DNA from: Butyricimonas faecihominis
GTDB lineage: Bacteria > Bacteroidota > Bacteroidia > Bacteroidales > Marinifilaceae
Direction of reading: 5' to 3'
Assembly (NCBI RefSeq): GCF_033096445.1
Contig: NZ_AP028155.1
Location: 2,423,880 to 2,487,879 of the forward strand
Length of the DNA: 64,000 nt
Both the position numbers and the translations under genes were made by a program. Position 1 is the first letter of the stretch. Each line of letters starts with the position of its first letter. The notes beneath the pieces were generated by a model, which was given only the letters and a program-made list of their open reading frames with translations, searched no databases and was not told the origin of the DNA. Positions 42,949 through 52,594 of this stretch are shown piece after piece.

Positions 42949-45900
42949 TTAGAAATTAACACTCAACCCGATCGTAAACTTACGTGGTAGCGGATAAGAT
43001 CCCAATGCATCAATTCCGTCAAAAATACTCACGATCTCCGGATCCAATCCTGAATAATTGGATAGTAAAAATAGATTCTCAGCCGTCACGTAAATTCGAG
43101 CACTCGACAACCCGAATTTTTTCGATACATTCTCATTCAAATTATATCCTAAAGTCAACTGTTTCAATCGCAACAAATGTATATTTTCGATATCACTATC
43201 ATAAAGCCCGACAAATTGGTCTCCATTATTCTTATAAGATTGCAAACGGGGATATTTCGGATTCTTTGTATTCTTATTCTCCCACGCATGAACCTTACGT
43301 AAGTCCACCCGGATAGAGTTTTCAGGAGTTTCCCACGGCTGCAAACTATAATCATCGTATACCCGCAATATATGTCTGCCTAACGAATAATTAAATGCCA
43401 TGCTTAAATCAAAATCCTTCCATCGTAAATCACAAAAGATTCCCCCGTGCATTTGTGGCAGCGGGCTGGATGCAAAGTACTGGTCATCCTCCGTAATCTG
43501 CCCGTCACCGTTTAGATCCAGAATTCGACGAGTCCCCGGATAAAAGATTCCTTCATTTATTCCCATGTCATACAAAGGTTGTTTCACCCCACTCGCCAAG
43601 TAAATATAAGGAACTTCATCCATAGTATTATAAAAACCGTCAGTCTTGTAGGCCCGCATTTGATATAACGGCTTCCCGATAACCTGTTCTTTATAATCCA
43701 TACCCGTGTAACTCTTCTCGAAACGACTCCAGTTACGGGATGCTGTCAACTTCATCCGCCATTTCACGGCAGTCTCGCGCAAAATATTAGCCTGCAACTC
43801 CAGCTCGATCCCCTCGTTAGAAGTTTCCAGTACATTCTGCCATTGCATATCGAACAAATAAGTATCACCCGGCAAATCAACCTGATTCAACTGATCCTTC
43901 GTGTAACGATAGTAGTAATCGAGAACCATTTTAAAACGATAGTCCATCAAGTCCAAATCCAACCCTAAATTATACTGGTCGGTTGATTCCCAAGACAACT
44001 TCCGGTTAATCAGCCCGCCTTTCTTATTTGCGGTCATACCGTATTGCCCGAGAAAAGTATACGCGTAAGCCGAAAACAGCCCTTGCGCCAAATAAGGTTG
44101 GGAAAATTTTTGCCCGGAGGTTCCCCAACTACCGCGAAGTTTACCGAAACTCAACCAATAAAAACGTTTCATAAAAGGTTCTTCTGAAAATGCCCACCCC
44201 GCAGACACGGACGGGAATGTTGCCCAACGCACCTTTTCTCCAAAGACAGAGGATCCGTCCCGCCGAATCGTACCTTCCAAAATATATTTCTCCTTATAAT
44301 TATAAGACAACCGACCGAAATAACTACACATGGTCTCCTCAGTCAAAGAAGAGCCATAAGTATACGCCCCCTTAGCATACCCTCCGGAATACACGATATT
44401 AGAAGCACCTCCCCAACCTTTTCCCACGTAATGCACATAATCATTCGGCCCTTTCAACCCGGATCCGCTATTATTGAACTTTTGGTCTTTTTCGAAAGAA
44501 AGCCCAAGCAAGACACCGAATTGGTGATCATGTTTTATCTTGAATTTATAATTCAACAAATTCTCATTCAGCATCATAATGCTTCGTGAAATATCACCTT
44601 CCGATTTTGAAAAGTGATTCTGCCGATCTAACGTACTGGGAGTAAATTTATTCAAATTCTGTTGATTAAAATCAAGAGAACCGGAAACAGACAAATGCAA
44701 ATCACGAATAAATTCATAATCCAGTTTTAGATTCAAACGTGCCGTGTAACTGTTATTCTTCTCAATCTTGGAATTCAAATCTTCCATCATGTACTCCTTC
44801 ACGTAACTATCCCCCGGCAATAGCGAAGAAGTCCGGTTCGGATCAACCGATATTCCTTGTATCTTGGAACTCAGTCCTCTTTCTGCCTCCCCTCTACTAC
44901 GGTCGCTATACGTGAAAGTACTCATAAAATCCATCTTCAAATGTCTCATCGGCTTAGATGAAATATTAGCGGATAACGTGGCCCGTTGAAAATCAGAGCT
45001 GATGATAATCCCTTCCTCTTTAAAATAACCAACTCCCACGATATATTGCATAGCCTCGTTTCCCCCGGACATCTGTAAATTTGCATTTATCACCTTAGCC
45101 GTACGGTACATATACCGCCACCAATCCGTGGAATTATTAAAGAATGGATTCAAACTATCTTGCAAATAAGGAACCTCCGGAGCAATCTTATCTCTACCAC
45201 CCCAAAAATAATTATAGACCGGTCCCATATCTTTCCCCACCAGATTGTACACCTCCTCGTAAGAAGTCGGTACTTTCCATTCTTTGGTTTTCACATCATA
45301 ATAAGGCTCAACCGTACGTTTCAAAGCGTTAAGCGCATACATACGTTCCCCGTGTCCCCCGGTAACTTCAGGAGTCTTGGGCAGCCACGAAGCTGAATAA
45401 GAAAATTTTGCCGAAAGTTGGCTTTTACCGACACGTCCTTTTTTGGTCGTGATCAGTATGACCCCGTTCCCTGCACGAGAACCATAAAGTGCCGCCGCTG
45501 CCGCATCTTTCAACACTTCTATCGACTCGATCATTGCCGGGTCAAGATCGGCAATCGTGTTAGCCCCGGTAACCGATGACGTAAAGGATTGAATAGGCAC
45601 TCCGTCAACCACGTACAAAGGAGTTCCGTATTCCCGATCCTCACCCTCTCCCTTTGCCCCGATACTCGTGTATCCCCGAATAGCCACGATAGACCCGCCA
45701 CCACCGGGAGCGCCGGAGAGATTATTCACCTCCACTCCTGCCATCCGTCCCTGCAACAAACTCTCCAGACTATGCGTCGGCAATTCCTGAATCTCGCTCC
45801 CCTTGATCGAGGAAACGGCACTTGTCATCAATCTCCGTTTCTGGGAACCGTAGGCAACCACCGTCACCTCGTCCAGATCCGACACATCTTCCTCCAGAAC

Positions 45901-46494
45901 CACCCGAATCGTATCCCTCGTCGCGGCACTGAAATTCACTTTCTTGGTCTTGTAGCCCACAAAAGAGAACACAAGCGTTCCCTTTTCCATCGGCAACGAC
46001 AAGCGGAACATCCCGTTCACGTCCGAGGCCGTCCCTACCGTCGCACTATCCAGTCGCACGGTCACCCCCGGCATCGGTATTTTCTTACCATCCGTGACTT
46101 TTCCCAAGATAATTTTCCCTTTCTGCGGTTCGGCCGGGAGTGCAGAAAGGATGATAAATTCATCCATCAACTCGTAAGTCAACCCGGTTCCCTCCAATAT
46201 TTCACGCAACACCACGTCCAAACGAGTATTCTTGAAATTCACATTCAAGCGGTAATCACTATTCAAACGGTGATTATTATACACCACCGTATAACCGGTC
46301 TGTTTATGAATCTCGGAAAAAATTTCCTTGAAACTCAACTGGCTCCCCGTGACGGTCATCGTCTTCTGGGCTAACGTGCCGGCCGTTACATTCGTGATAA
46401 ACACGACCATCAAAAAAACGCCTAACTTCATAACCTGACAAATTTTTGACAACTTGTTGTGTCCAACAAGCCTGTTTCTTCGTTTTTTATTCAT
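42949..46494 (-). CDS. SusC/RagA-family TonB-dependent transporter with STN domain, locus C
   Basis: 1181 residues. Export segment (about 20-42), STN (SFKEIFSEIHKQTGYTVVY, about 50-120), CarboxypepD_reg-like (LGKVTDGKKIPMPGVTVR), then VTVVAYGSQKRRLMTSAV and LQGRMAGVEVNN. The barrel ends LPRKFTIGLSVNF with the outer-membrane terminal Phe. Layout and the SGAPGGGG plug segment match the locus B protein closely, so the two arose by duplication. Ligand unknown. Confidence 0.95.
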   Translation of the reverse strand: MNKKRRNRLVGHNKLSKICQVMKLGVFLMVVFITNVTAGTLAQKTMTVTGSQLSFKEIFSEIHKQTGYTVVYNNHRLNSDYRLNVNFKNTRLDVVLREILEGTGLTYELMDEFIILSALPAEPQKGKIILGKVTDGKKIPMPGVTVRLDSATVGTASDVNGMFRLSLPMEKGTLVFSFVGYKTKKVNFSAATRDTIRVVLEEDVSDLDEVTVVAYGSQKRRLMTSAVSSIKGSEIQELPTHSLESLLQGRMAGVEVNNLSGAPGGGGSIVAIRGYTSIGAKGEGEDREYGTPLYVVDGVPIQSFTSSVTGANTIADLDPAMIESIEVLKDAAAAALYGSRAGNGVILITTKKGRVGKSQLSAKFSYSASWLPKTPEVTGGHGERMYALNALKRTVEPYYDVKTKEWKVPTSYEEVYNLVGKDMGPVYNYFWGGRDKIAPEVPYLQDSLNPFFNNSTDWWRYMYRTAKVINANLQMSGGNEAMQYIVGVGYFKEEGIIISSDFQRATLSANISSKPMRHLKMDFMSTFTYSDRSRGEAERGLSSKIQGISVDPNRTSSLLPGDSYVKEYMMEDLNSKIEKNNSYTARLNLKLDYEFIRDLHLSVSGSLDFNQQNLNKFTPSTLDRQNHFSKSEGDISRSIMMLNENLLNYKFKIKHDHQFGVLLGLSFEKDQKFNNSGSGLKGPNDYVHYVGKGWGGASNIVYSGGYAKGAYTYGSSLTEETMCSYFGRLSYNYKEKYILEGTIRRDGSSVFGEKVRWATFPSVSAGWAFSEEPFMKRFYWLSFGKLRGSWGTSGQKFSQPYLAQGLFSAYAYTFLGQYGMTANKKGGLINRKLSWESTDQYNLGLDLDLMDYRFKMVLDYYYRYTKDQLNQVDLPGDTYLFDMQWQNVLETSNEGIELELQANILRETAVKWRMKLTASRNWSRFEKSYTGMDYKEQVIGKPLYQMRAYKTDGFYNTMDEVPYIYLASGVKQPLYDMGINEGIFYPGTRRILDLNGDGQITEDDQYFASSPLPQMHGGIFCDLRWKDFDLSMAFNYSLGRHILRVYDDYSLQPWETPENSIRVDLRKVHAWENKNTKNPKYPRLQSYKNNGDQFVGLYDSDIENIHLLRLKQLTLGYNLNENVSKKFGLSSARIYVTAENLFLLSNYSGLDPEIVSIFDGIDALGSYPLPRKFTIGLSVNF

Positions 46495-46537
46495 ACTTTT
46501 GTTTCGAGTTAGTTAATATTTACGGTATTACTAAACC

Positions 46538-46568
46538 TCCCGGAGCGTGGTCGCAACACGTTTCGGGA
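46538..46568 (-). promoter_or_regulatory. RNA hairpin between fecR and susC of locus C
   Basis: TCCCGGAGCGTG and CACGTTTCGGGA form a 12-bp stem (two G-U pairs) with a 7-base loop, three bases past the fecR stop and 44 before susC. On the minus strand it is followed by GGTTTAG, so not a typical terminator. Confidence 0.65.
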
Positions 46569-46570
46569 TT

Positions 46571-47758
46571 TTATTTTTCATATATTTTAATCTGATCTCC
46601 GAAATCGACAAACGAAATATCCCTCGTCTTCTCGATCATTTTCAACACGTATTCCAGATCCCGGTATCTCGTCACGGCCCCGGTAAAACGCATCTGTTTC
46701 ACCTTCTCGCTGGCAAAAGTGAATTTCACTTGATACCAGCGTTCCAACTTCACGACCAACTCTTCCATCGACATATTCTCGAAATAAAAATACCCGGTAC
46801 GCCAAGCGCTCACCCGACTGACATCCTCTTTCGTGAGAACGATCGAAGTACTCGCCTTGTCCATACGGACCACCTCACCCGGCACCAACGCACGAGTCTG
46901 TCGATTCCGTGTATCCTCGAATTTCACTTTCCCCTTTAACAATGCCACTTCAACCTTCGCCTCATCCGTGTAATTCATCACGTTAAACGACGTCCCCAAC
47001 ACCTTGACATTTACCTCCGCCGTTTTCACCACAAAAGGCTTTAACGAATCGGAAGTCACTTCAAAAAAAGCCTCCCCTTCCAAATAAACGGCTCGTTGAT
47101 TCCCGACAAAATGAAGAGGGAACTTCAACTTCGAATCGGAATTCAACCACACGTTCGTTCCGTCTGCCAGCGTCAGATTATACTCCCCTCCCCGGGGAAC
47201 AATCACCGTGTGATATTCCTCTGTCATCACGTCCTTCCCGCTCTCCGGTTGAGGGAACAGATTTTTCACTGAATCACTCTTCAAGACAATCCCTTCCGCC
47301 AATGGCACGGTTCGATCATTCTCTCTACCCAGCATGACCTCGTTCCCTGATGGAAATTGCAAAATAGCCTCTCTCTCCCCGTGCTTACTCTCCAACAAAC
47401 TGATTTTAGGCAATGTCTCCGGCACCGGTTCTTTCCGGTTCGTGTAGTACACGTGGAAAATACCCACCAACAGTAAGACCGCCGCCGCGGACGAGATCAC
47501 GCCCCACACGAATCGTCTCCGCCGTTTCAACCTTTCTTCCCGCCATTTTTCCTGTATCCGGGTCTTCATCCCCCCTGCCCGTTCCTCACGTGAACTTAAC
47601 CGCAACCGTTGACACATCTTCAGGGTTTGTTTAAAGCATTGCTCTTGCCCCGGAGTCTCCTTCACCCATCTCTCCAAATCCATCTTCTCTCGCTCGGAAA
47701 TATCTCCCAAGTAAAAATCAATAATCCGTTCTATTACATCATCCGAAATTCGGTTCAT
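46571..47758 (-). CDS. FecR-family anti-sigma factor, locus C
   Basis: 395 residues. A cytoplasmic N-terminal region, a membrane helix (about 85-105, VISSAAAVLLLVGIFHVYY), then FecR domain: EYNLTLADGTNVWLNSDSKL and AVYLEGEAFFEV. The C-terminal TRDISFVDFGDQIKIYEK is the DUF4974-type end. Divergent from the sigma gene at 47912. Confidence 0.93.
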   Translation of the reverse strand: MNRISDDVIERIIDFYLGDISEREKMDLERWVKETPGQEQCFKQTLKMCQRLRLSSREERAGGMKTRIQEKWREERLKRRRRFVWGVISSAAAVLLLVGIFHVYYTNRKEPVPETLPKISLLESKHGEREAILQFPSGNEVMLGRENDRTVPLAEGIVLKSDSVKNLFPQPESGKDVMTEEYHTVIVPRGGEYNLTLADGTNVWLNSDSKLKFPLHFVGNQRAVYLEGEAFFEVTSDSLKPFVVKTAEVNVKVLGTSFNVMNYTDEAKVEVALLKGKVKFEDTRNRQTRALVPGEVVRMDKASTSIVLTKEDVSRVSAWRTGYFYFENMSMEELVVKLERWYQVKFTFASEKVKQMRFTGAVTRYRDLEYVLKMIEKTRDISFVDFGDQIKIYEK

Positions 47759-47863
47759 ATCATTTCATTTTGCCTCTAAGACGGGAAAAGCAAAAAACGG
47801 GTGAATCAACAAACACATTATTTTTCAAAAATCAACAATTATCCACTTTACAAGCTACATACG

Positions 47864-47895
47864 ATTGTTTTATTCAATAAAATATTTTAGATTTG
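47864..47895 (+). promoter_or_regulatory. promoter of the locus C sigma gene
   Basis: ATTG (47864-47867, 3 of 4 to TTTG), 20 bases, then TAGATTTG (47888-47895). The start codon is 17 bases further on. Confidence 0.55.
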
Positions 47896-47911
47896 CACGA
47901 TAAATAAATTC

Positions 47912-48454
47912 ATGAAAAATCAAAACGATCTCGACCACGATTTGCAGCACATCTTCGATAAATACGCGAAGAACTTGTGTCTTTACGCCCTCAATTACTT
48001 GGAGACAGAGGCCGATGCGGAAGACATCGTGCAGGATGTCTTCATTCGTTGTTGGGAAAAAAGAGATATTCTGTTATCAGACGAAAAGGTGATAAAAACC
48101 TATCTTTTCAATTCTGTCAGAAACGCTTGCTTGGACAAAATAGAGAAAAAAGATGTCATGCGTTACCACATCGACATTATAAAGCAAGAAATTATTGACG
48201 AGGAAACCATCACGTTTGACGAAAAACTCCTTCTGGAAATCAGAGAAGAACTGGCACAAATGCCCGATCAAACCCAAAAAGTCATTACCCGTGTATTCAT
48301 GCAGGATATGAAATACCAAGAAGTCGCCGACGATCTCCACATCTCGATCAACACCGTCAAAACCTTGTTACGCAACGGGATCAAACACCTGCGTTCCCAC
48401 TTCTCTCAACACCTAGAACTCTTAATTTTCTATCTCCAAAAAGCGACACGATAA
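47912..48454 (+). CDS. ECF RNA polymerase sigma factor, locus C
   Basis: 180 residues. Region 2: AEDIVQDVFIRCWEKRD. Region 4: MPDQTQKVITRVFMQDMKY then QEVADDLHISINTVKTLLRN, a clear HTH. Divergent from fecR (153-base gap). The GH29 gene 95 bases downstream has its own promoter, so it is not clearly part of the locus. Confidence 0.93.
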   Translation: MKNQNDLDHDLQHIFDKYAKNLCLYALNYLETEADAEDIVQDVFIRCWEKRDILLSDEKVIKTYLFNSVRNACLDKIEKKDVMRYHIDIIKQEIIDEETITFDEKLLLEIREELAQMPDQTQKVITRVFMQDMKYQEVADDLHISINTVKTLLRNGIKHLRSHFSQHLELLIFYLQKATR

Positions 48455-48492
48455 ACAGGCTTTCAGTCCTTTACCGTTTTATTTATTAAACA

Positions 48493-48524
48493 TTTGATCA
48501 TTTTCTTCACATTTATTACCTTCG
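48493..48524 (+). promoter_or_regulatory. promoter of the GH29 gene
   Basis: TTTG (48493-48496), 20 bases, then TACCTTCG (48517-48524, one mismatch to TAnnTTTG). The ATG is 25 bases further. Confidence 0.6.
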
Positions 48525-48548
48525 TAAAAATTTAATCTAATCCTTAGC

Positions 48549-49844
48549 ATGAAAAATACATTCATTACTACGCTCTTATTATTAACCGTCGTATTTTGCT
48601 CTGCCCAAGAGAAATACGTTCCTTCACAAGAAAACCTTATCAACCGGGAATGGTTCCGGGATGCCAAGTTCGGTATGTTCATCCACTGGGGAATATACAG
48701 CATGCTGGCTGACGGCGAATGGGTGTTAACTAATAAAAGCCTGAACGAGGCGGAGTACCAAAAACTGGCTGACGGGTTCTACCCTTCCAAATTCAATGCC
48801 GACGAGTGGGTTCGTATCGCCAAGGACGCCGGCATGAAATACATCTGTTTCACCTCCCGCCATCACGATGGATTCTCGATGTTCGACACGAAACAATCAG
48901 ATTACAATATTGTCAAGGCTACCCCTTTCAAACGGGATGTTATCAAGGAATTGGCCGAGGCCTGCCAGAAACACGGGCTTAAATTATTCTTCTACTATTC
49001 CCATATTGACTGGCACCGTCCGGATTATTACCCGTGGGGACGCACGGGACGGAACACGGGTCGTACCCCTTCCGGCACGTGGGAAGATTACTTGAAATTC
49101 ATGGATGCCCAGTTAACCGAATTACTTACCAATTACGGCCCGATCGGTGGTATCTGGTTCGACGGTTGGTGGGATAAACCCGACGCGGACTGGCAACTGG
49201 AAAGACAATACACCTTGATCCACCGCCTTCAACCGGGATGCCTGATCGGGAATAACCATCACAAAGCCCCTTTCGACGGGGAAGATTTCCAAATGTTCGA
49301 ACGGGATCTACCGGGACAAAACAAAGCCGGGTACTCTGCCGATGCAGAAATCAGCGCCCTACCGTTGGAAAGCTGCGAGACCATGAACAACACGTGGGGC
49401 TACAACATCAACGACCGGAATTTTAAATCCACGAAACAACTCATCCACACGTTGGTGGGTGCCGCCGGGAACAATGCAAACTTATTATTAAACGTGGGTC
49501 CCCGTCCGGGTGGAGATTTCCCCGAAGGATCAGTTACGCACTTGAAAGAAATCGGAGAATGGATGCGCACCTACGGTGAAACTATCCAAGGAACCCGTGC
49601 CGGAACCATCCCTCACCAAGACTGGGGAGTCACAACCCAAAAAGGAAATAAACTCTACGTTCACATTCTAAATTTGAATAAAGACCAGCTTTTACTCCCG
49701 ATCACCAATAAAAAAGTGAAGACCATCGTGCATTTCAAGGACAAAACTCCGGTGAAATACACCAAAACAAAAGAAGGAATCTTGCTACAACTGGGAAGAG
49801 TCCCCACGGACATAGATCATGTTGTTGAAATCACTTACCGATAA
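48549..49844 (+). CDS. GH29 alpha-L-fucosidase
   Basis: A 431-residue exported enzyme (signal peptide to about Ala19-Gln20) predicted to remove alpha-linked L-fucose from glycans. Motifs: FGMFIHWG (41-48), RHHDGF (104-109) and GGIWFDGWW (200-208), with the probable catalytic nucleophile Asp205. A short C-terminal beta domain follows (about 360-431). Family GH29 is firm. It lies alone between the locus C sigma gene and a convergent GH3, with no SusCD cotranscribed. Confidence 0.93.
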   Translation: MKNTFITTLLLLTVVFCSAQEKYVPSQENLINREWFRDAKFGMFIHWGIYSMLADGEWVLTNKSLNEAEYQKLADGFYPSKFNADEWVRIAKDAGMKYICFTSRHHDGFSMFDTKQSDYNIVKATPFKRDVIKELAEACQKHGLKLFFYYSHIDWHRPDYYPWGRTGRNTGRTPSGTWEDYLKFMDAQLTELLTNYGPIGGIWFDGWWDKPDADWQLERQYTLIHRLQPGCLIGNNHHKAPFDGEDFQMFERDLPGQNKAGYSADAEISALPLESCETMNNTWGYNINDRNFKSTKQLIHTLVGAAGNNANLLLNVGPRPGGDFPEGSVTHLKEIGEWMRTYGETIQGTRAGTIPHQDWGVTTQKGNKLYVHILNLNKDQLLLPITNKKVKTIVHFKDKTPVKYTKTKEGILLQLGRVPTDIDHVVEITYR

Positions 49845-49916
49845 TAGCGGTCAAAAAACCTGTTCATCGGAAAGAATATAACATGGGATTACCCCAAAAC
49901 TCCCCTTGATTCATGA

Positions 49917-50050
49917 TTGGGCTATCCTTTCGCTATATCATAAACATAGCATCAACATAACAATAACACAGCATAAACACATTCTTATATTTATGCCGTG
50001 TTATTGTTATGCCAAAAGAGTACCTTTGATGGAACGCAAAGATAGCCCAA
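49917..50050. repeat. nested inverted repeat between convergent GH29 and GH3 genes
   Basis: The outer arms TTGGGCTATC (49917-49926) and GATAGCCCAA (50041-50050) enclose an inner stem of 22 positions with one mismatch (49956-49977 against 49990-50011, containing CATAACAATAACAC) and a 12-base loop. It could terminate both genes or be a small dead mobile element. No coding region. Confidence 0.75.
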
Positions 50051-50079
50051 GGAATAAGAACGATGAAACCAAGAGGCGA

Positions 50080-52473
50080 TCAATCTATTCTAAATCTAGT
50101 CCTTTGCCGAATATCTTGTGATGAAGCCCCGATCATCACCGTGAACCATCCCGGCTCAACCCGCCAGTTCAGCGAGGCATCAAGCACTCGTAAATGTTCT
50201 CCTGTAAGGACAAATTCAACCCTTCGGGATTCTCCCGAAGTCAAATGAACCCGTTGAAAAGCCTTGAGCTGCATGAAAGGAGTAACCACCGATGCCTGTT
50301 CGTCCCGCAAATACAATTGAACCACCTCATCTCCAGCACGTCCTCCCACATTCTTCACATCTACCGAAACCCGAACCGAATCCCCCTCGACACGCACATC
50401 AATCCCCTCGTAAACAAAAGTCGTGTAACTCAACCCGTACCCGAAAGGATATAATGGGGCAGCAGTTCCCTCCACATAATCATGTCGTCCGGCAGATTTA
50501 TGATTATAATACACGGGTAATTGCCCCACGTGACGAGGATAAGACAAGGGGAGCCGTCCGGCAGGGTTATAATCCCCGAACAACACGTCCGCAATGGCCC
50601 GACCACCCTCACCGCCCGGATACCAAGCCGTTAAAATCGCCGGGATATGTTCCGCGGCCCAGTTCAACTCCAAGGGACGCCCCTGAATCATGACCAGCAC
50701 GACGGGCTTACCCGTGGCATATAACGTTTTCAATAATTCCACTTGTTTGCCCATCAGCGACAAACCAATCCGGTCAAACCCCTCTCCTGACTCCATGTCA
50801 CTCTCCTTGCGTTCATTCGCAACGGCAGCCCCTGTCTCCAAGAAATCCGTTTCAAAATCCCGTGCGCTAGACCCCCCCAAAACCACCACAACAACATCGG
50901 AATTTTTTGCAGTCTCACAAGCCTCCCCGATCGACGTGTCCAACGTGTCCCGCACGGCACACCCTTTCACGTAACAGACTTCCGCACCGGGCAACTTTTG
51001 CCGGATACCTTCGAGTACAGTAATTACCGAACCGGGTGCCTGTGGTGCCGTATAGTCTCCCAACTGATTATAAACATTATCTGCATTCGGCCCGATAACC
51101 GCTACCCGTTTCACCTCCTTCGACAAGGGTAACAATTGATTTTCATTTTTCAGCAACACAACAGACTGGCGAGCCACTTCCCTCGCCACCTCCCGATGCC
51201 CGGGCGTGCCGATCAGCTTTTCTGCCTTCTTCACCTTCACGTATGGATTATCAAACAATCCCATTTTAAACTTTAACCGTAAAATACGACTCACGGCCCG
51301 GTCAATGTCAGCCTCGGCCAATCGCCCCTCCCGGCAAGCTTTCACCAAATCGGTACTAAAACAATTTCCACCCAAATCGGAATCCACTCCCGAACGTAAA
51401 GCTAATATCCCGGCCTCTTCCCGGCTGGCTGCCACTCGCTGCGATATCAACCCGTCTATCGAGTAGAGATCCGAAACCACGAATCCCGCAAATCCCCACT
51501 GATCCCGTAAAAGCTGATTCGTCAGGAATGGATTCGCCGTACAAGGAATCCCATCCACCTCGTTATAGGCCGTCATCAATGATAACGCCCCCGCTTTCAC
51601 TGCCATCTCGAAAGGATAGGACAACTCTGTCAACAATTCCCGCACTCCCACATGAGCCATCCCGGCATTATGCCCGCCTTCAGGCACCCCGTAAGCCGTG
51701 AAGTGTTTCAACGTGGCTATAACATTTTCGCCACTCCCCACGTTTCCTCCCTGTAACCCCCGGACATAAGCACTTCCCATACTCCCACTCAAGAAAGGAT
51801 CTTCCCCGTATCCCTCTTCCACCCGAGACCAACGCAATTCCCGGGCAACATCCAGCACAGGCCCGTAACCGATATGTCCCCCTTGTAAACGGGCCTCCAA
51901 TGCCACGATTTCGGCCACTCGCTCCTCCAGTTCCGTGTTCCACGTACTTGCCCTCCCGATAGCCGTGGGAAACACCGTCGTCCCGATAGCCATATGCCCG
52001 TGCGGACACTCTTCCGCCAAAAACAAGGGAATTCCCAAACGAGTGCTATCCCGTGCGTAACGCTGCATGGCATTCGTCATCTCTGCCGCCTCCCGCGGGG
52101 ACAAGCCCGTCCTTAAAGTCTTTCGGGTCCACGGGTCAGCCCTCAGCGTTGCCCAAAAACACCCGATATAACGATTTTTCAGATCCGACCGAAACAAGTC
52201 CGTCAACCGAACCTGACCATTTTCATCCTTCTCGTAATAATTCCAGCCTAAGGTATGAACCAACTGTCCCACTTTTTCTTCCAGCGTCATTTGCCGGAGT
52301 AAGTCCTGCAAACGCACCTCCACGCTCTCTGCCGGATTCTCGTAAGGATCCAGCTTGCCATTCTTGTTCAGGTCCCGAAATCCCTTCCCACTCTTCTTGT
52401 AAACCCCATCCCCACAAACGGAAATCACCGGGAGAAAAAACACGAGAAATAACCAAATCTTTTGTTTCCGCAT
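50080..52473 (-). CDS. GH3 family beta-glycosidase
   Basis: 797 residues with a signal peptide (to about Gly21). An EF-hand-like loop DLNKNGKLDPYE lies at 34-45. The GH3 N-terminal domain has KHF (256-258) and the nucleophile Asp335 in VVSDLYS. The GH3 C-terminal domain and fibronectin-III-like end (VYEGIDVRVEGDSVRVSVDVKNV, cut here: VEGDSVRVSVDVKNVGGRAG) complete the beta-glucosidase/xylosidase layout. Specificity cannot be read. It is convergent with the fucosidase and has two possible -7 boxes upstream. Confidence 0.92.
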   Translation of the reverse strand: MRKQKIWLFLVFFLPVISVCGDGVYKKSGKGFRDLNKNGKLDPYENPAESVEVRLQDLLRQMTLEEKVGQLVHTLGWNYYEKDENGQVRLTDLFRSDLKNRYIGCFWATLRADPWTRKTLRTGLSPREAAEMTNAMQRYARDSTRLGIPLFLAEECPHGHMAIGTTVFPTAIGRASTWNTELEERVAEIVALEARLQGGHIGYGPVLDVARELRWSRVEEGYGEDPFLSGSMGSAYVRGLQGGNVGSGENVIATLKHFTAYGVPEGGHNAGMAHVGVRELLTELSYPFEMAVKAGALSLMTAYNEVDGIPCTANPFLTNQLLRDQWGFAGFVVSDLYSIDGLISQRVAASREEAGILALRSGVDSDLGGNCFSTDLVKACREGRLAEADIDRAVSRILRLKFKMGLFDNPYVKVKKAEKLIGTPGHREVAREVARQSVVLLKNENQLLPLSKEVKRVAVIGPNADNVYNQLGDYTAPQAPGSVITVLEGIRQKLPGAEVCYVKGCAVRDTLDTSIGEACETAKNSDVVVVVLGGSSARDFETDFLETGAAVANERKESDMESGEGFDRIGLSLMGKQVELLKTLYATGKPVVLVMIQGRPLELNWAAEHIPAILTAWYPGGEGGRAIADVLFGDYNPAGRLPLSYPRHVGQLPVYYNHKSAGRHDYVEGTAAPLYPFGYGLSYTTFVYEGIDVRVEGDSVRVSVDVKNVGGRAGDEVVQLYLRDEQASVVTPFMQLKAFQRVHLTSGESRRVEFVLTGEHLRVLDASLNWRVEPGWFTVMIGASSQDIRQRTRFRID

Positions 52474-52518
52474 AGCAACACATTATTCGATTAAACACAA
52501 CAACACAAATTTTAAACC

Positions 52519-52536
52519 CAAATATAGACAAAAGTA
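52519..52536 (-). promoter_or_regulatory. two overlapping -7 boxes for the GH3 gene
   Basis: On the minus strand TACTTTTG (52536-52529) and TATATTTG (52526-52519), both matching TAnnTTTG, lie 10 bases apart, 45-60 bases before the start codon. One, or both, may be used. No clear TTTG -33 box. Confidence 0.45.
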
Positions 52537-52594
52537 TCTTTTCCCCTTCTTTTTTTTCGTAACTTAGCACCCGTATAACTAAAATACATAGATT

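Noticed and set aside
48549-52473. GH29 and GH3 as part of the locus C utilisation system
   Set aside because: The fucosidase has its own promoter (48493-48524) and the GH3 gene is on the opposite strand with its own -7 boxes; nothing ties them to locus C beyond position.
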